64,000 nt of DNA. Source: Fictibacillus norfolkensis (GTDB lineage Bacteria; Bacillota; Bacilli; Bacillales; Fictibacillaceae). The stretch covers positions 248,001 to 312,000 of the forward strand of contig NZ_JACSQM010000001.1 in assembly GCF_014836645.1 (NCBI RefSeq), given 5' to 3'. The number at the start of each line of letters is the position of its first letter. The stretch's first letter is position 1. Below the pieces are notes generated by a model. The model was given only the letters and a program-made list of their open reading frames with translations. It was not told where the DNA came from and ran no database searches. This document shows positions 53,092 to 61,072 of this stretch, one piece after another. The translations under genes and the position numbers were made by a program.

Positions 53092-54162
53092 TTATGAGAG
53101 AGAAGGTTTTAATCTTTGATATAATTTTCGATTTACATAAAAGAAGTAACTTGTTGCCCCTCCCACTTTAACGAGCTTTGAAGCCATCTTTTTAATCCCA
53201 GGACTTTCAGACACCTTCTTATCTGCAAGGTAGATTCCTAATAAGCCTCTTTGGATCAAGCGGTGAAACTTTGAATTAGGAAGATTAGCACAGCTTTTTT
53301 CTGCTTTTTCCGCAAAATAAACCATTCGTTCAAGCATGTGCTGATCATTCTTATAATACGTACAAAAGTTTAGATCGCCTTCCAACTTGTCCTCATTTTG
53401 ATCAATAAAATAATCTAAAAGAATATGAAGACCTTGCAGCCATGGAAAGTATCCTTTCTTTATCGTTGCTGCAGATTCTTTCGTGAAGTTTCCTTGAAAT
53501 GCATAACTGACTAGACAGAAGATACCCAGCGTTGAACCTGCACAAGCTGAAAATTCATACCATGTGATATCTGGTAGAACAGATTGATACTCTCCGAACC
53601 AACTGATTAGCCGTGGCTCTCTCTCTTGAACGATCACATGTTTATGAACTTGCAAATCACAATAGATCGAGGCTAGTCCGATCAGTTCACTCGCGATATT
53701 TGGATAAGCTTTCATCTCTGACAAAACGTTTTGACACGTATAAACTAGTTCGTTTAAATAACCGCCGTCGTCCTGTTCTTCTCGGTAACGGTAATAATTT
53801 GTTGGAACAGCACCAGGAGATAACGCATGAAACATACTCTCATGAAGGGCACGGAAATCCTTTTCATTCAGTGAAGTGCTTCTGTCACAGAGGTTATCTA
53901 AATAGTCGCTGATCGTTTGGTACGCCACCACAAACTCGATGGCTTTTTTGCGATGATCCCCTGCTAGCAGTGTAAGGATAGCTCCCCCTTCACAGTGAAA
54001 CATCTTATCCGAGATGCTGCTGACTGCCTGTCTTCTTAATTCATGGTTCGGAATCTTCACAGCTCTCTCATGCCAAGACTTAAGCAGATCGCTGACAGCC
54101 GGAAAGATATGCGTATAAACGGAATACATCAATCCCCAAGGGTGAACCGGAACTTTGTTCAT
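53092..54162 (-). CDS. ytpB: Tetraprenyl-beta-curcumene synthase YtpB
   Basis: A 356-residue DUF2600 terpene synthase (B. subtilis YtpB about 367). Known to cyclise tetraprenyl diphosphate to tetraprenyl-beta-curcumene, a C35 precursor of sesquarterpenes formed during sporulation. The protein is highly helical. The aspartate-rich segment SDYLDNLCD (about residues 87-95) is the likely diphosphate/Mg2+ site, and GAVPTNYYRY is a family-conserved loop. ATG at 54162, 41 bp after ytpA, so ytpA-ytpB form an operon as in B. subtilis. Confidence 0.93.
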   Translation of the reverse strand: MNKVPVHPWGLMYSVYTHIFPAVSDLLKSWHERAVKIPNHELRRQAVSSISDKMFHCEGGAILTLLAGDHRKKAIEFVVAYQTISDYLDNLCDRSTSLNEKDFRALHESMFHALSPGAVPTNYYRYREEQDDGGYLNELVYTCQNVLSEMKAYPNIASELIGLASIYCDLQVHKHVIVQEREPRLISWFGEYQSVLPDITWYEFSACAGSTLGIFCLVSYAFQGNFTKESAATIKKGYFPWLQGLHILLDYFIDQNEDKLEGDLNFCTYYKNDQHMLERMVYFAEKAEKSCANLPNSKFHRLIQRGLLGIYLADKKVSESPGIKKMASKLVKVGGATSYFFYVNRKLYQRLKPSLS

Positions 54163-54203
54163 AAGATGGCTCCTTTTGTTTATTTCTTCCCTTACCTTTT
54201 TCT

Positions 54204-54992
54204 TTAATCGACGTTGCTATGCAGAAATAGAAATTTTTTTACATAATTAAACACATGATCTCTTTCAGGCTCGTTTAATACTTCATGATATAGTGATGGA
54301 AATTCCTTATACCATTTTTCTTCGAGTTGCACTGCGTTAAACCATTGCTTCACTTTCATTTTGTCCACGATTCGATCATCCCCCGCTTGTAAAAGCATTA
54401 ATGGTACATTGGGGAAATCTTTATCATGATCGAAAACATGTTTTATCGAACCAATCAACTCTCGATACCACCTGACAGAAACTTTCTTAACGATCAGCTT
54501 ATCCTCTTTATCACGTAAACGGATCTCTTCGTTCCTGGTAGCACTGCCTTCAGGTAAGTTGGTCGCTAACCTTACACTCGGAGCGAGTTTGTTCAATAGA
54601 ACGGAAACTGCTTCTTTTCCTTTTGATGGGTAATGAACCAACCCTAAACATGGAGAGGATAAGATAACAGCTTTAACATTAAGCCTTTTTTCCATCAAGG
54701 TTCTGATTACGGCTAATCCACCCATGCTATGTCCTAAGATATATACGGGAAGGCCAAATTTCTCGGCTTCAAGATACCATTTTTCTATTGTTTGAATATA
54801 ATCGTCGAATGCATCAATATGCCCTCTTCTTCTCGTTGTCGTTCCTTGACCCGGAAGATCGCCTGAAACACAATGCAAGCCCGCTTCGTTCAATTGTTTG
54901 ATAACCCAATCATACCTGCCGTGATGTTCGTTTGCTCCATGAACGACTACGATTGTTCCGATTGCATTTCTTTTTGTTTTCCATGTCCACAT
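54204..54992 (-). CDS. ytpA: Lysophospholipase-type alpha/beta hydrolase YtpA
   Basis: A 263-residue serine hydrolase with the nucleophile elbow LGHSMGGLA (about residues 94-102) and oxyanion VVHGANEHHGRY near the start. B. subtilis YtpA is a phospholipase implicated in making the lysophospholipid antibiotic bacilysocin. The start at 54992 (MWTWKTK) is chosen because GAAGGTGGAG lies just upstream and it matches the B. subtilis N-terminus; further in-frame codons upstream run into the divergent ytoA promoter region. First gene of ytpA-ytpB. Confidence 0.92.
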   Translation of the reverse strand: MWTWKTKRNAIGTIVVVHGANEHHGRYDWVIKQLNEAGLHCVSGDLPGQGTTTRRRGHIDAFDDYIQTIEKWYLEAEKFGLPVYILGHSMGGLAVIRTLMEKRLNVKAVILSSPCLGLVHYPSKGKEAVSVLLNKLAPSVRLATNLPEGSATRNEEIRLRDKEDKLIVKKVSVRWYRELIGSIKHVFDHDKDFPNVPLMLLQAGDDRIVDKMKVKQWFNAVQLEEKWYKEFPSLYHEVLNEPERDHVFNYVKKFLFLHSNVD

Positions 54993-55073
54993 TTCTCCAC
55001 CTTCTCTATTCATAAGACTTGGTGATTTGCTAAACTGTATATAGATAAATAATGATAAAAGGAGTGTGTAACC

Positions 55074-55592
55074 ATGATCTATCCATTTGGAGATAAACAA
55101 CCTAAGATTTCAGAAACCGCCTTTATTGCAGACTATGTTACCATTACGGGCGATGTTCAGATCGGCGAATTTTCTTCTATCTGGTTTAATACATCCATAC
55201 GAGGAGACGTTTCCCCAACTATTATCGGGGACTATGTAAACGTTCAAGATAACTCTGTTCTTCATCAAAGTCCAAACCGTCCCCTTCATTTAAAAGACGG
55301 CGTGACTGTTGGTCATAGCGTGATTTTACATAGTTGTATCATTGAAGAGAACGCATTGATCGGCATGGGTTCACTCATATTAGATGGAGCTCACATCGGA
55401 GAAGGAGCTTTTATAGGTGCAGGAAGTCTTGTTCCTCCTGGAAAAAAGATACCGCCAAACACCTTAGCTTTCGGCCGACCAGCTAAGGTGATCAGAGAGT
55501 TAACAGAAGAAGATATTACGGACATGAACCGAATCCGCCGTGAATATTACGAGAAAGGACAGTATTATAAATCTCTCCAACCTAAACGTTAA
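55074..55592 (+). CDS. ytoA: Gamma-carbonic-anhydrase-family protein YtoA
   Basis: A 172-residue left-handed beta-helix (hexapeptide repeat) protein of the gamma-CA-like group, equal in size to B. subtilis YtoA. The three metal histidines of the family are present: one in SVLHQSP and two in GHSVILHS. Actual carbonic anhydrase activity is uncertain for these proteins because the gamma-CA acidic loop is missing. ATG at 55074 with AAAGGAG 8-9 nt upstream. Divergent from ytpA and convergent with the VOC gene, with an 11-bp overlap of coding ends. Confidence 0.92.
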   Translation: MIYPFGDKQPKISETAFIADYVTITGDVQIGEFSSIWFNTSIRGDVSPTIIGDYVNVQDNSVLHQSPNRPLHLKDGVTVGHSVILHSCIIEENALIGMGSLILDGAHIGEGAFIGAGSLVPPGKKIPPNTLAFGRPAKVIRELTEEDITDMNRIRREYYEKGQYYKSLQPKR

Positions 55593-55953
55593 ACTCGATT
55601 AAGTTACCATCAGGGTCACTCACAAAAACCTGGTGCCACTCTGTTTTATTTGTTGGTTTGTTAACATATGGAACGTTATGAGCATCTAATGTTTTTAATA
55701 GCTTGTCCATATCCGTAACCCTTATGGCAAAATGGCCATCTCTGCTATCAATTTCTTTCGTATTTCTTCTAGCTTTACCTTCAGGATGGACGATTAAATG
55801 AAGCTGTGTGTCACCGATATCATACCAAACGCCTGGAAAATCAAATTGCGGGCGTTTTTTATTTTGCTTGAATCCAAGAATTCCCTCATAAAAATACAAT
55901 GATTCTTTTAGATTTGTTACAAGTAAGGATACATGATGTATGCCTGCATACAT
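55582..55953 (-). CDS. VOC (glyoxalase-fold) family protein
   Basis: A 123-residue vicinal-oxygen-chelate protein. Metal ligands of the fold are seen: HHVSLLV at the N-terminus, a histidine in TQLHLIVHP, DGHFAIRV in the second half, and the closing glutamate in DPDGNLIEF. Similar proteins include glyoxalase I, dioxygenases and fosfomycin-type enzymes; the substrate is unknown. The start at 55953 (MYAGIHH) has GAGGTGG 8 nt upstream; an open frame extends 12 codons further without one. Its 3' end overlaps that of ytoA by 11 bp on the opposite strand. Confidence 0.86.
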   Translation of the reverse strand: MYAGIHHVSLLVTNLKESLYFYEGILGFKQNKKRPQFDFPGVWYDIGDTQLHLIVHPEGKARRNTKEIDSRDGHFAIRVTDMDKLLKTLDAHNVPYVNKPTNKTEWHQVFVSDPDGNLIEFNV

Positions 55954-56093
55954 ATATAGCCACCTCTTCTCTCTGTTTGTTTTGCCCATAATTTTAACAT
56001 AGAAACAAAGAATTTGAGATGAAATCGTACTGAAACTGCTACCCTTTTTAAATACTAATAATACTAGTTAACAATATGAAAGGAAGTTGTCTC

Positions 56094-56312
56094 ATGAGTA
56101 CATCTAATCAAAAGTCTTATGTTCCTTATCATAGCCCTTACGATCCGTGCCCTCCGATCGGAAAAAAATATTACTCTACTCCTCCAAATCTGTATATGGG
56201 GTTCCAGCCTTATAATCTGCCACAATACTCACCAAAAGAAGCACTACAAAAAGGCACATTATGGCCAGCATTCTACGATTATTACGAAAATCCTTATGAA
56301 AGAAGGAGGTAA
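56094..56312 (+). CDS. cotJA: Spore coat protein CotJA
   Basis: A 72-residue spore-coat protein rich in tyrosine and proline (YHSPYDPCPPIGKKYYSTPP), known from B. subtilis CotJA (82 residues). It is required with CotJC for coat assembly in the mother cell. The start at 56094 has AAGGAAG 7-8 nt upstream; an in-frame ATG six codons earlier overlaps it. First gene of cotJA-cotJB-cotJC, separated by 5 and 20 bp. I found no convincing sigma-E box in the 100 bp upstream. Confidence 0.92.
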   Translation: MSTSNQKSYVPYHSPYDPCPPIGKKYYSTPPNLYMGFQPYNLPQYSPKEALQKGTLWPAFYDYYENPYERRR

Positions 56313-56317
56313 TCTTT

Positions 56318-56581
56318 GTGCAATCAACCTTACCAGAAGAATTCTATCAATGGATGGAAGAACTTCAAGCAGTTGATTTTGTTCTCGTGGAACTCACCTT
56401 ATATCTCGATACACACCCTCAGGATCAATCTGCAGTCCAACAGTTTAATCAGTTCGCAAAACAAAGAAAACAGATCAAAAGAGCTATTGAATCAAAATAC
56501 GGTCCTCTCCAGCAATACGGAAACAGTTATTCTGGCATGCCCTGGAACTGGAGTGACGGACCATGGCCATGGCAGTTATAA
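56318..56581 (+). CDS. cotJB: Spore coat protein CotJB
   Basis: An 87-residue protein equal in length to B. subtilis CotJB, helical and acidic at the N-terminus (LPEEFYQWMEELQAVDFVL) and ending in a tryptophan/proline-rich tail (MPWNWSDGPWPW). GTG start at 56318 with AAGGAGGT 7-8 nt upstream. It lies between cotJA and cotJC in one operon and probably helps incorporate CotJA/CotJC into the coat. Confidence 0.93.
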   Translation: MQSTLPEEFYQWMEELQAVDFVLVELTLYLDTHPQDQSAVQQFNQFAKQRKQIKRAIESKYGPLQQYGNSYSGMPWNWSDGPWPWQL

Positions 56582-56601
56582 AAGGAAGGAGGTTCACTTA
56601 A

Positions 56602-57171
56602 ATGTGGGTGTATGAAAAGAAACTGCAATATCCTGTTAAAGTCACATCATGTAACCCGACACTTGCTAAATACTTAATCGAACAATACGGAGGTGCAGAT
56701 GGAGAACTCGCAGCTGCTCTTCGGTATTTAAATCAGCGTTATACGATTCCAGATAAAGTGATAGGACTTCTTACGGATATCGGTACAGAAGAATTCGCTC
56801 ATCTTGAGATGATTGCAACAATGATCTATAAGCTGACAAAAGACGCCACACCCGAGCAATTAAAAGCCGCAGGCATTGCAGATCACTATGTAAATCACGA
56901 CAGCGCATTATTTTACCACAATGCAGCCGGTGTACCATTTACTGCAAGCTACATAGCTGCAAAAGGTGATCCGATAGCTGATTTATATGAAGATATTGCA
57001 GCAGAAGAAAAAGCACGTGCTACCTACCAATGGATCATCAATATGTCAGACGATCCTGATCTTAATGACTCTCTTCGTTTTCTAAGGGAAAGAGAGATTA
57101 TTCATTCCCAAAGATTCCGTGAGGCGGTGGAAATCTTAAAAGAAGAACGTGACAGAAAAATATATTTCTAG
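56602..57171 (+). CDS. cotJC: Spore coat protein CotJC (manganese catalase family)
   Basis: A 189-residue member of the manganese catalase family, with the ferritin-like four-helix core and dinuclear-metal glutamates/histidines in DIGTEEFAHLEM and AAEEKARATYQW, then HSQRFREAVE. It is a structural coat protein, possibly retaining Mn-catalase activity. ATG at 56602 with AAGGAGG upstream. Last gene of cotJABC; terminator at 57172-57200. Confidence 0.94.
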   Translation: MWVYEKKLQYPVKVTSCNPTLAKYLIEQYGGADGELAAALRYLNQRYTIPDKVIGLLTDIGTEEFAHLEMIATMIYKLTKDATPEQLKAAGIADHYVNHDSALFYHNAAGVPFTASYIAAKGDPIADLYEDIAAEEKARATYQWIINMSDDPDLNDSLRFLREREIIHSQRFREAVEILKEERDRKIYF

Positions 57172-57200
57172 CCATTCTGCTCTTGCAGGATGGTTTTTTT
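57172..57200 (+). terminator. Terminator of cotJABC
   Basis: CCATtCTGC/GCAGgATGG stem with TCTT loop and seven T immediately after the cotJC stop. Confidence 0.82.
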
Positions 57201-57291
57201 ATAATAATTTCATACTGTCTTCATGTTCCCCTTACAATTGTATTTTATTATTATAGTATCGAACAAAATATGAATGGTAAGGGGGATATTC

Positions 57292-57843
57292 ATGGCAAAA
57301 GTAATCGATTGGCTTTATGAAAAAGAGTGTACATTTTTCCGGCTGATTAATGGAAGACTGCACAGGAATTCAATGGACCATTTCTTTCACATTTGGACAC
57401 ATCTTGGTGGTGCAACAGCTACCATATCGACAAGTATTCTGCTTCTGTTATTTCTCCCTATGCATCTAAAGTCTTGGGGAATTGTTTGTATGCTGTCATT
57501 ATTGATCAGTCACATTCCTGTTGCGATTTCTAAGAAAATGTACCCGAGAAAGAGACCGTATTTAAGTCTTCCAGATACGAATATCGGCGAAAATCCATTA
57601 AAAGACCATTCTTTTCCATCCGGTCATACAACGGCTGTATTTTCAATCGTAACGCCTTTGATACTATTGAATCCTTTTATCGGAATATTTTTATTGGTCG
57701 CTGCTCTTTTGGTAGCCATCTCTCGTATGTATCTAGGTCTTCACTATCCTTCTGATGTACTTGCAGGAATGATTCTAGGCATCAGCTCAAGCTTCTTTTC
57801 TTTGTTTTTAGTTAATAGCTTTGTCTTGCATTACTTCTTATAA
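57292..57843 (+). CDS. PAP2-family membrane phosphatase
   Basis: A 183-residue type 2 phosphatidic acid phosphatase with about five transmembrane helices. The three catalytic motifs are intact: KKMYPRKRP, HSFPSGHTT and SRMYLGLHYPSDVLAG. Such enzymes dephosphorylate phosphatidate or undecaprenyl pyrophosphate on the outer membrane face. The start at 57292 has AAGGGGG 8 nt upstream; an ATG six codons earlier lacks a site. Only 15 bp separate its stop from the glycosyltransferase gene, so the two are operonic and probably act in one lipid or wall pathway. Confidence 0.9.
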   Translation: MAKVIDWLYEKECTFFRLINGRLHRNSMDHFFHIWTHLGGATATISTSILLLLFLPMHLKSWGIVCMLSLLISHIPVAISKKMYPRKRPYLSLPDTNIGENPLKDHSFPSGHTTAVFSIVTPLILLNPFIGIFLLVAALLVAISRMYLGLHYPSDVLAGMILGISSSFFSLFLVNSFVLHYFL

Positions 57844-57858
57844 AAAGGAGATGAAGAA

Positions 57859-59016
57859 ATGAAGCTTGCTCTTTTTTCTGATACGTTCCATCCACAAATT
57901 AATGGAGTTGCTCGTACATTAAAAAGATTTACGAGTTACCTAGAAACCAATGGAGTTGAATATAAAGTTATCATGCCTTCTTTTGAAGAGCATCAAGAAA
58001 CAGAATGCAAACAATATTATGCGATGAAAAGCCTGCCACTCTTTCTATATCCGGAGTGCAGGCTTGCTATACCGCAATTTAAAGCCTTGAACGAAGAACT
58101 GAATAAATTTAGACCTGATCTCCTTCATATTGCTACTCCTTTTAATATTGGCCTGTTCGGAATGAGATACGGAAAAAGAGAAAACATTCCAATGGTTGCC
58201 TCCTATCATACACATTTTGACCGCTACCTTGCTTACTACCATCTAGATTTCCTTTCCCACTTGCTCTGGCGTTATCTGCAATGGTTTCATAAACCTTTTG
58301 AAAAGATATTTGTTCCAAGCGAAGAAACACGGAAGATTTTATACACAAAAAACTTTAACAATATTGAAATATGGTCCAGAGGAGTTGACTGTATGATGTT
58401 CACACCTCAAAATCGTGATTACCAGGTCCGGGAAAAGTATAATATTACACAAAAGTATATCTTCTTGTTCGTGGGAAGATTAGCACCCGAAAAGGATTTA
58501 AACATTCTGAAAGAAATGATAGATAAACTGCCACCATCCTTGAGCGAAAATGTACATTGGCTGATTGTGGGTGATGGCCCATGTCGACGTGATGTCGAAC
58601 AGTGGGAAACAGAATATAACCATGTAACATGTGCAGGGTATCTATCTGGAGATGAACTTGCAAGAGTTTATGCTACAGCCGATCTTTTCGTCTTCCCCTC
58701 TTCTACAGAGACGTTCGGCAATGTTGTTCTAGAAGCTGCTGCATCTGGTTTGCCTGCTATCGTGTCTGATTCTGGCGGAGTAGCTGAAATTGTTCAAGAC
58801 GGTGTAACGGGTAGAATCTGTAAAGCTAGGGAAGCTGAATCATTCATACAAAATATCGTTTCTATTATGGAAGATCCTATGCTCTTAAGTTCTATGAAAC
58901 TAAAAGCAAGAAATTATGCGATGACTCAATCTTGGTCAGCTATCTTTGGGAATCTTTTGATGCAGTATGAAGAAGTTATTTATATGAAAAGTAAAAATAA
59001 AACGATCATTGCTTAA
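57859..59016 (+). CDS. GT4-family glycosyltransferase
   Basis: A 385-residue retaining glycosyltransferase of the GT4 (GT-B fold) group. The acceptor side starts FSDTFHPQINGVARTLKR; the donor-binding half has FVGRLAPEKDL and the E-x7-E motif in SSTETFGNVVLEAAASG. The closest known relatives are GDP-mannose- and diglucosyl-lipid-type transferases, so a membrane lipid acceptor is plausible. ATG at 57859 with AAAAGGAG upstream. Co-directional with and 15 bp after the PAP2 gene. No terminator is clear; array 3 lies downstream. Confidence 0.9.
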   Translation: MKLALFSDTFHPQINGVARTLKRFTSYLETNGVEYKVIMPSFEEHQETECKQYYAMKSLPLFLYPECRLAIPQFKALNEELNKFRPDLLHIATPFNIGLFGMRYGKRENIPMVASYHTHFDRYLAYYHLDFLSHLLWRYLQWFHKPFEKIFVPSEETRKILYTKNFNNIEIWSRGVDCMMFTPQNRDYQVREKYNITQKYIFLFVGRLAPEKDLNILKEMIDKLPPSLSENVHWLIVGDGPCRRDVEQWETEYNHVTCAGYLSGDELARVYATADLFVFPSSTETFGNVVLEAAASGLPAIVSDSGGVAEIVQDGVTGRICKAREAESFIQNIVSIMEDPMLLSSMKLKARNYAMTQSWSAIFGNLLMQYEEVIYMKSKNKTIIA

Positions 59017-59142
59017 TAGGCGCAGGATAATATGATACGAAAGTAAATAGCAATTCATTTTATTTATAGTTTTATATATTTTGCATCCCTCTGATGAACA
59101 TTATCGGTTCAGATGTTTACCAGAGGGATACATAAGTATTTT

Positions 59143-59250
59143 ATACGAGGTAATCACAATTTTATCCGTAAATAATGTACATTTATCCGTAAAACTAACG
59201 ATTAATTCCGTACATAAAATTTTTTATCCGATTTTCGACAATCTATCCTT
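59143..59250 (+). repeat. 20-21 bp phased intergenic array 3
   Basis: The core (T)ATCCG or its variants recurs with CCG or CC at 59166, 59187, 59208, 59228 and 59247 (steps 21, 21, 20, 19), preceded by a degenerate TATACG at about 59143. Typical units are TTTATCCGTAAATAATG and TTTATCCGTAAAACTAA. It fills the gap between the glycosyltransferase and the metK terminator. No gene is seen in 59017-59310. Confidence 0.65.
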
Positions 59251-59267
59251 TAAACTGATAGAACATT

Positions 59268-59301
59268 AAAAAAACCAGACTCCCAAAAGGAAGTCTGGTT
59301 T
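59268..59301 (-). terminator. Terminator downstream of metK
   Basis: Perfect 10-bp stem AAACCAGACT/AGTCTGGTTT followed on the minus strand by seven U, just after the metK stop. Confidence 0.88.
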
Positions 59302-59310
59302 AACATGTCA

Positions 59311-60516
59311 TTAAATATTTGCTTGTTTCTTAAGCTCTGCAGCTTTATCTGTATTCTCCCAAGGAAGGTTGATGTCAGTACGTCCAAAGTGACCGTATGC
59401 AGCAGTTTGCTTGTAGATCGGACGGCGAAGATCAAGCATCTTAATGATTCCAGCCGGACGAAGATCGAAGTTGTTGCGAACCAACTCAACAAGAACTTCT
59501 TCAGAAACTTTGCCTGTTTCAAACGTGTTAACAGCGATTGATACGGGTTGAGCAACACCGATTGCATAAGCAAGCTGTACTTCAACTTTATCAGCAAGAC
59601 CTGATGCTACGATGTTTTTTGCAACATAACGAGCAGCATAAGCAGCAGAACGGTCAACTTTAGTTGCGTCCTTACCAGAGAATGCACCACCACCGTGACG
59701 AGCATATCCACCGTAAGTATCTACGATGATTTTACGGCCAGTAAGACCTGCATCACCTTGAGGTCCGCCGATTACGAAACGGCCCGTTGGGTTAATGAAG
59801 TATTTTGTGTTCTCGTCGATCAGTTCAGCAGGAACAACCGGCGTGATTACTTTTTCTTTGATGTCTCTTTGAATTTCTTCAAGCGTGTTCTCAGGGTGAT
59901 GCTGAGTAGAAATTACGATTGTATCGATGCGAACAGGCTTATCGTTTTCATCATATTCAACCGTTACTTGAGTTTTTCCATCTGGACGCAAGTAAGGAAT
60001 CTCTTCAGACTTACGAACCTCTGTAAGACGGCGAGATAATTTATGAGCTAGTGAGATTGGAAGAGGCATAAGCTCTTCTGTTTCGTTACAAGCATATCCG
60101 AACATTAGACCTTGGTCACCTGCACCGATTGCTTCGATCTCAGCATCTGTCATAGAACCTTCTCTTGCTTCAAGAGCTTGGTCAACACCCATTGCGATGT
60201 CAGCAGATTGCTCATCGATAGAAGTTAATACTGCACACGTTTCAGCATCAAAACCATATTTTGCACGGTCATAACCGATCTCTTTAATTGTCTCACGAAC
60301 AACTTTTGGGATATCTACATAAGTAGAAGTTGTGATCTCACCTGCAACAAGTACAAGACCTGTAGTGACAGAAGTTTCACATGCTACACGAGCATTTGCA
60401 TCATTAGCTAAAATTTCATCTAGAATCGCATCTGAGATTTGGTCACAGATTTTATCTGGATGGCCTTCTGTAACGGATTCTGATGTAAATAAACGACGAC
60501 TAACTTTTTTGGACAA
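59311..60516 (-). CDS. metK: S-adenosylmethionine synthetase
   Basis: A 401-residue enzyme (B. subtilis 400) making SAM from ATP and methionine, cytosolic and homotetrameric in the family. Motifs are [18 protein letters not shown] (about residues 10-27), the [12 protein letters not shown] signature near 120, and [19 protein letters not shown] near 280. TTG start at 60516 with GGGAGG 7-8 nt upstream. Monocistronic and controlled by the SAM-I riboswitch in the 300-nt leader, so high SAM terminates its transcript. Confidence 0.98.
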   Translation of the reverse strand: MSKKVSRRLFTSESVTEGHPDKICDQISDAILDEILANDANARVACETSVTTGLVLVAGEITTSTYVDIPKVVRETIKEIGYDRAKYGFDAETCAVLTSIDEQSADIAMGVDQALEAREGSMTDAEIEAIGAGDQGLMFGYACNETEELMPLPISLAHKLSRRLTEVRKSEEIPYLRPDGKTQVTVEYDENDKPVRIDTIVISTQHHPENTLEEIQRDIKEKVITPVVPAELIDENTKYFINPTGRFVIGGPQGDAGLTGRKIIVDTYGGYARHGGGAFSGKDATKVDRSAAYAARYVAKNIVASGLADKVEVQLAYAIGVAQPVSIAVNTFETGKVSEEVLVELVRNNFDLRPAGIIKMLDLRRPIYKQTAAYGHFGRTDINLPWENTDKAAELKKQANI

Positions 60517-60610
60517 GTTAATATCCTCCCTTTAACTGCTTTTCAGTATGATACGGTACTTTATTCTTATCTATTTTACACAGTTTATGTTCTTAACCCG
60601 AAAAAGGCAT

Positions 60611-60656
60611 AAAAAAAGCCCTTCCCTGTTTCACATACATTCACGAGGGAAAAGGT
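60611..60656 (-). terminator. Terminator of the metK SAM-I riboswitch
   Basis: CCTTTTCCCT pairs with AGGGAAGGG on the minus strand, followed by seven U, about 95 nt before metK. Confidence 0.88.
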
Positions 60657-60679
60657 TTCTAAAACCATAATGCCTTCAA

Positions 60680-60811
60680 CCTCTTATCGTCCAAGGTTAT
60701 TTTCACCTTGCAGGTTAGCACCTTTTCATTTCTAGTGGCGTTGTGTTTACCACTTTCATGTCGGTTGCTGGGTTTCATAGGGCCTGTCCCTCCACCTACT
60801 CAGAATAAGAG
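60680..60811 (-). promoter_or_regulatory. SAM-I (S-box) riboswitch of metK
   Basis: P1 is formed by CTCTTAT (60805-60811) and ATAAGAG (around 60680-60686). Conserved core pieces are AGGTGGAGGGACAGGCCC, ATGAAACCCAGCAACC and AAGGTGCTAACCTGCA in order, exactly as in S-box leaders. Binding of SAM should stabilise P1 and permit the downstream terminator at 60611-60656. Confidence 0.95.
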
Positions 60812-60827
60812 TAGCCGTTCTCGAAAT

Positions 60828-60856
60828 ATGATAGCGCAATGCTTCCCCTGTGTCAA
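60828..60856 (-). promoter_or_regulatory. Sigma-A promoter of metK leader
   Basis: On the minus strand a perfect TTGACA (60851-60856), 17-bp spacer and TATCAT -10 (60828-60833). Confidence 0.75.
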
Positions 60857-60906
60857 TAGAAAACCCTATGAATAGCCATAAGTTTGGAGTATTATATTCT
60901 ATAGAA

Positions 60907-60920
60907 TGAAAGCGTTTTAA
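60907..60920 (+). promoter_or_regulatory. Candidate cre site upstream of pckA
   Basis: TGAAAGCGTTTTAA matches 13 of 14 positions of TGWAARCGYTWNCW, the CcpA-binding consensus. It is about 150 bp upstream of the pckA start and 50 bp beyond the -35 box of metK. Confidence 0.45.
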
Positions 60921-61015
60921 ATAAGATGGCTATTTCGCATAATTTTGTTCTTTTTTTAGTAAGTAAGAACTTTTTTGATGCACTTTCATAAAATAGTATA
61001 CATTATTTAATTCAA

Positions 61016-61026
61016 TGTGTTATACT
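61016..61026 (+). promoter_or_regulatory. CcpN operator overlapping the pckA -10
   Basis: TGTGTTATACT fits every position of the CcpN operator consensus TRTGHYATAYW. Its TATACT half is also the best -10 box for pckA (61021-61026), 47 bp before the start codon. In B. subtilis CcpN represses pckA and gapB under glycolytic growth. A second site was not found. Confidence 0.6.
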
Positions 61027-61072
61027 AATTTTCGAATATATCACTCTAGGATAAAGGATGGTACTGTCTCAT

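Noticed and set aside
55980..56090. Search for a sigma-E promoter upstream of cotJABC
   Set aside because: AATACTAG-like boxes occur at suitable distance, but no -35 resembling the sigma-E consensus is found, so no promoter was called.
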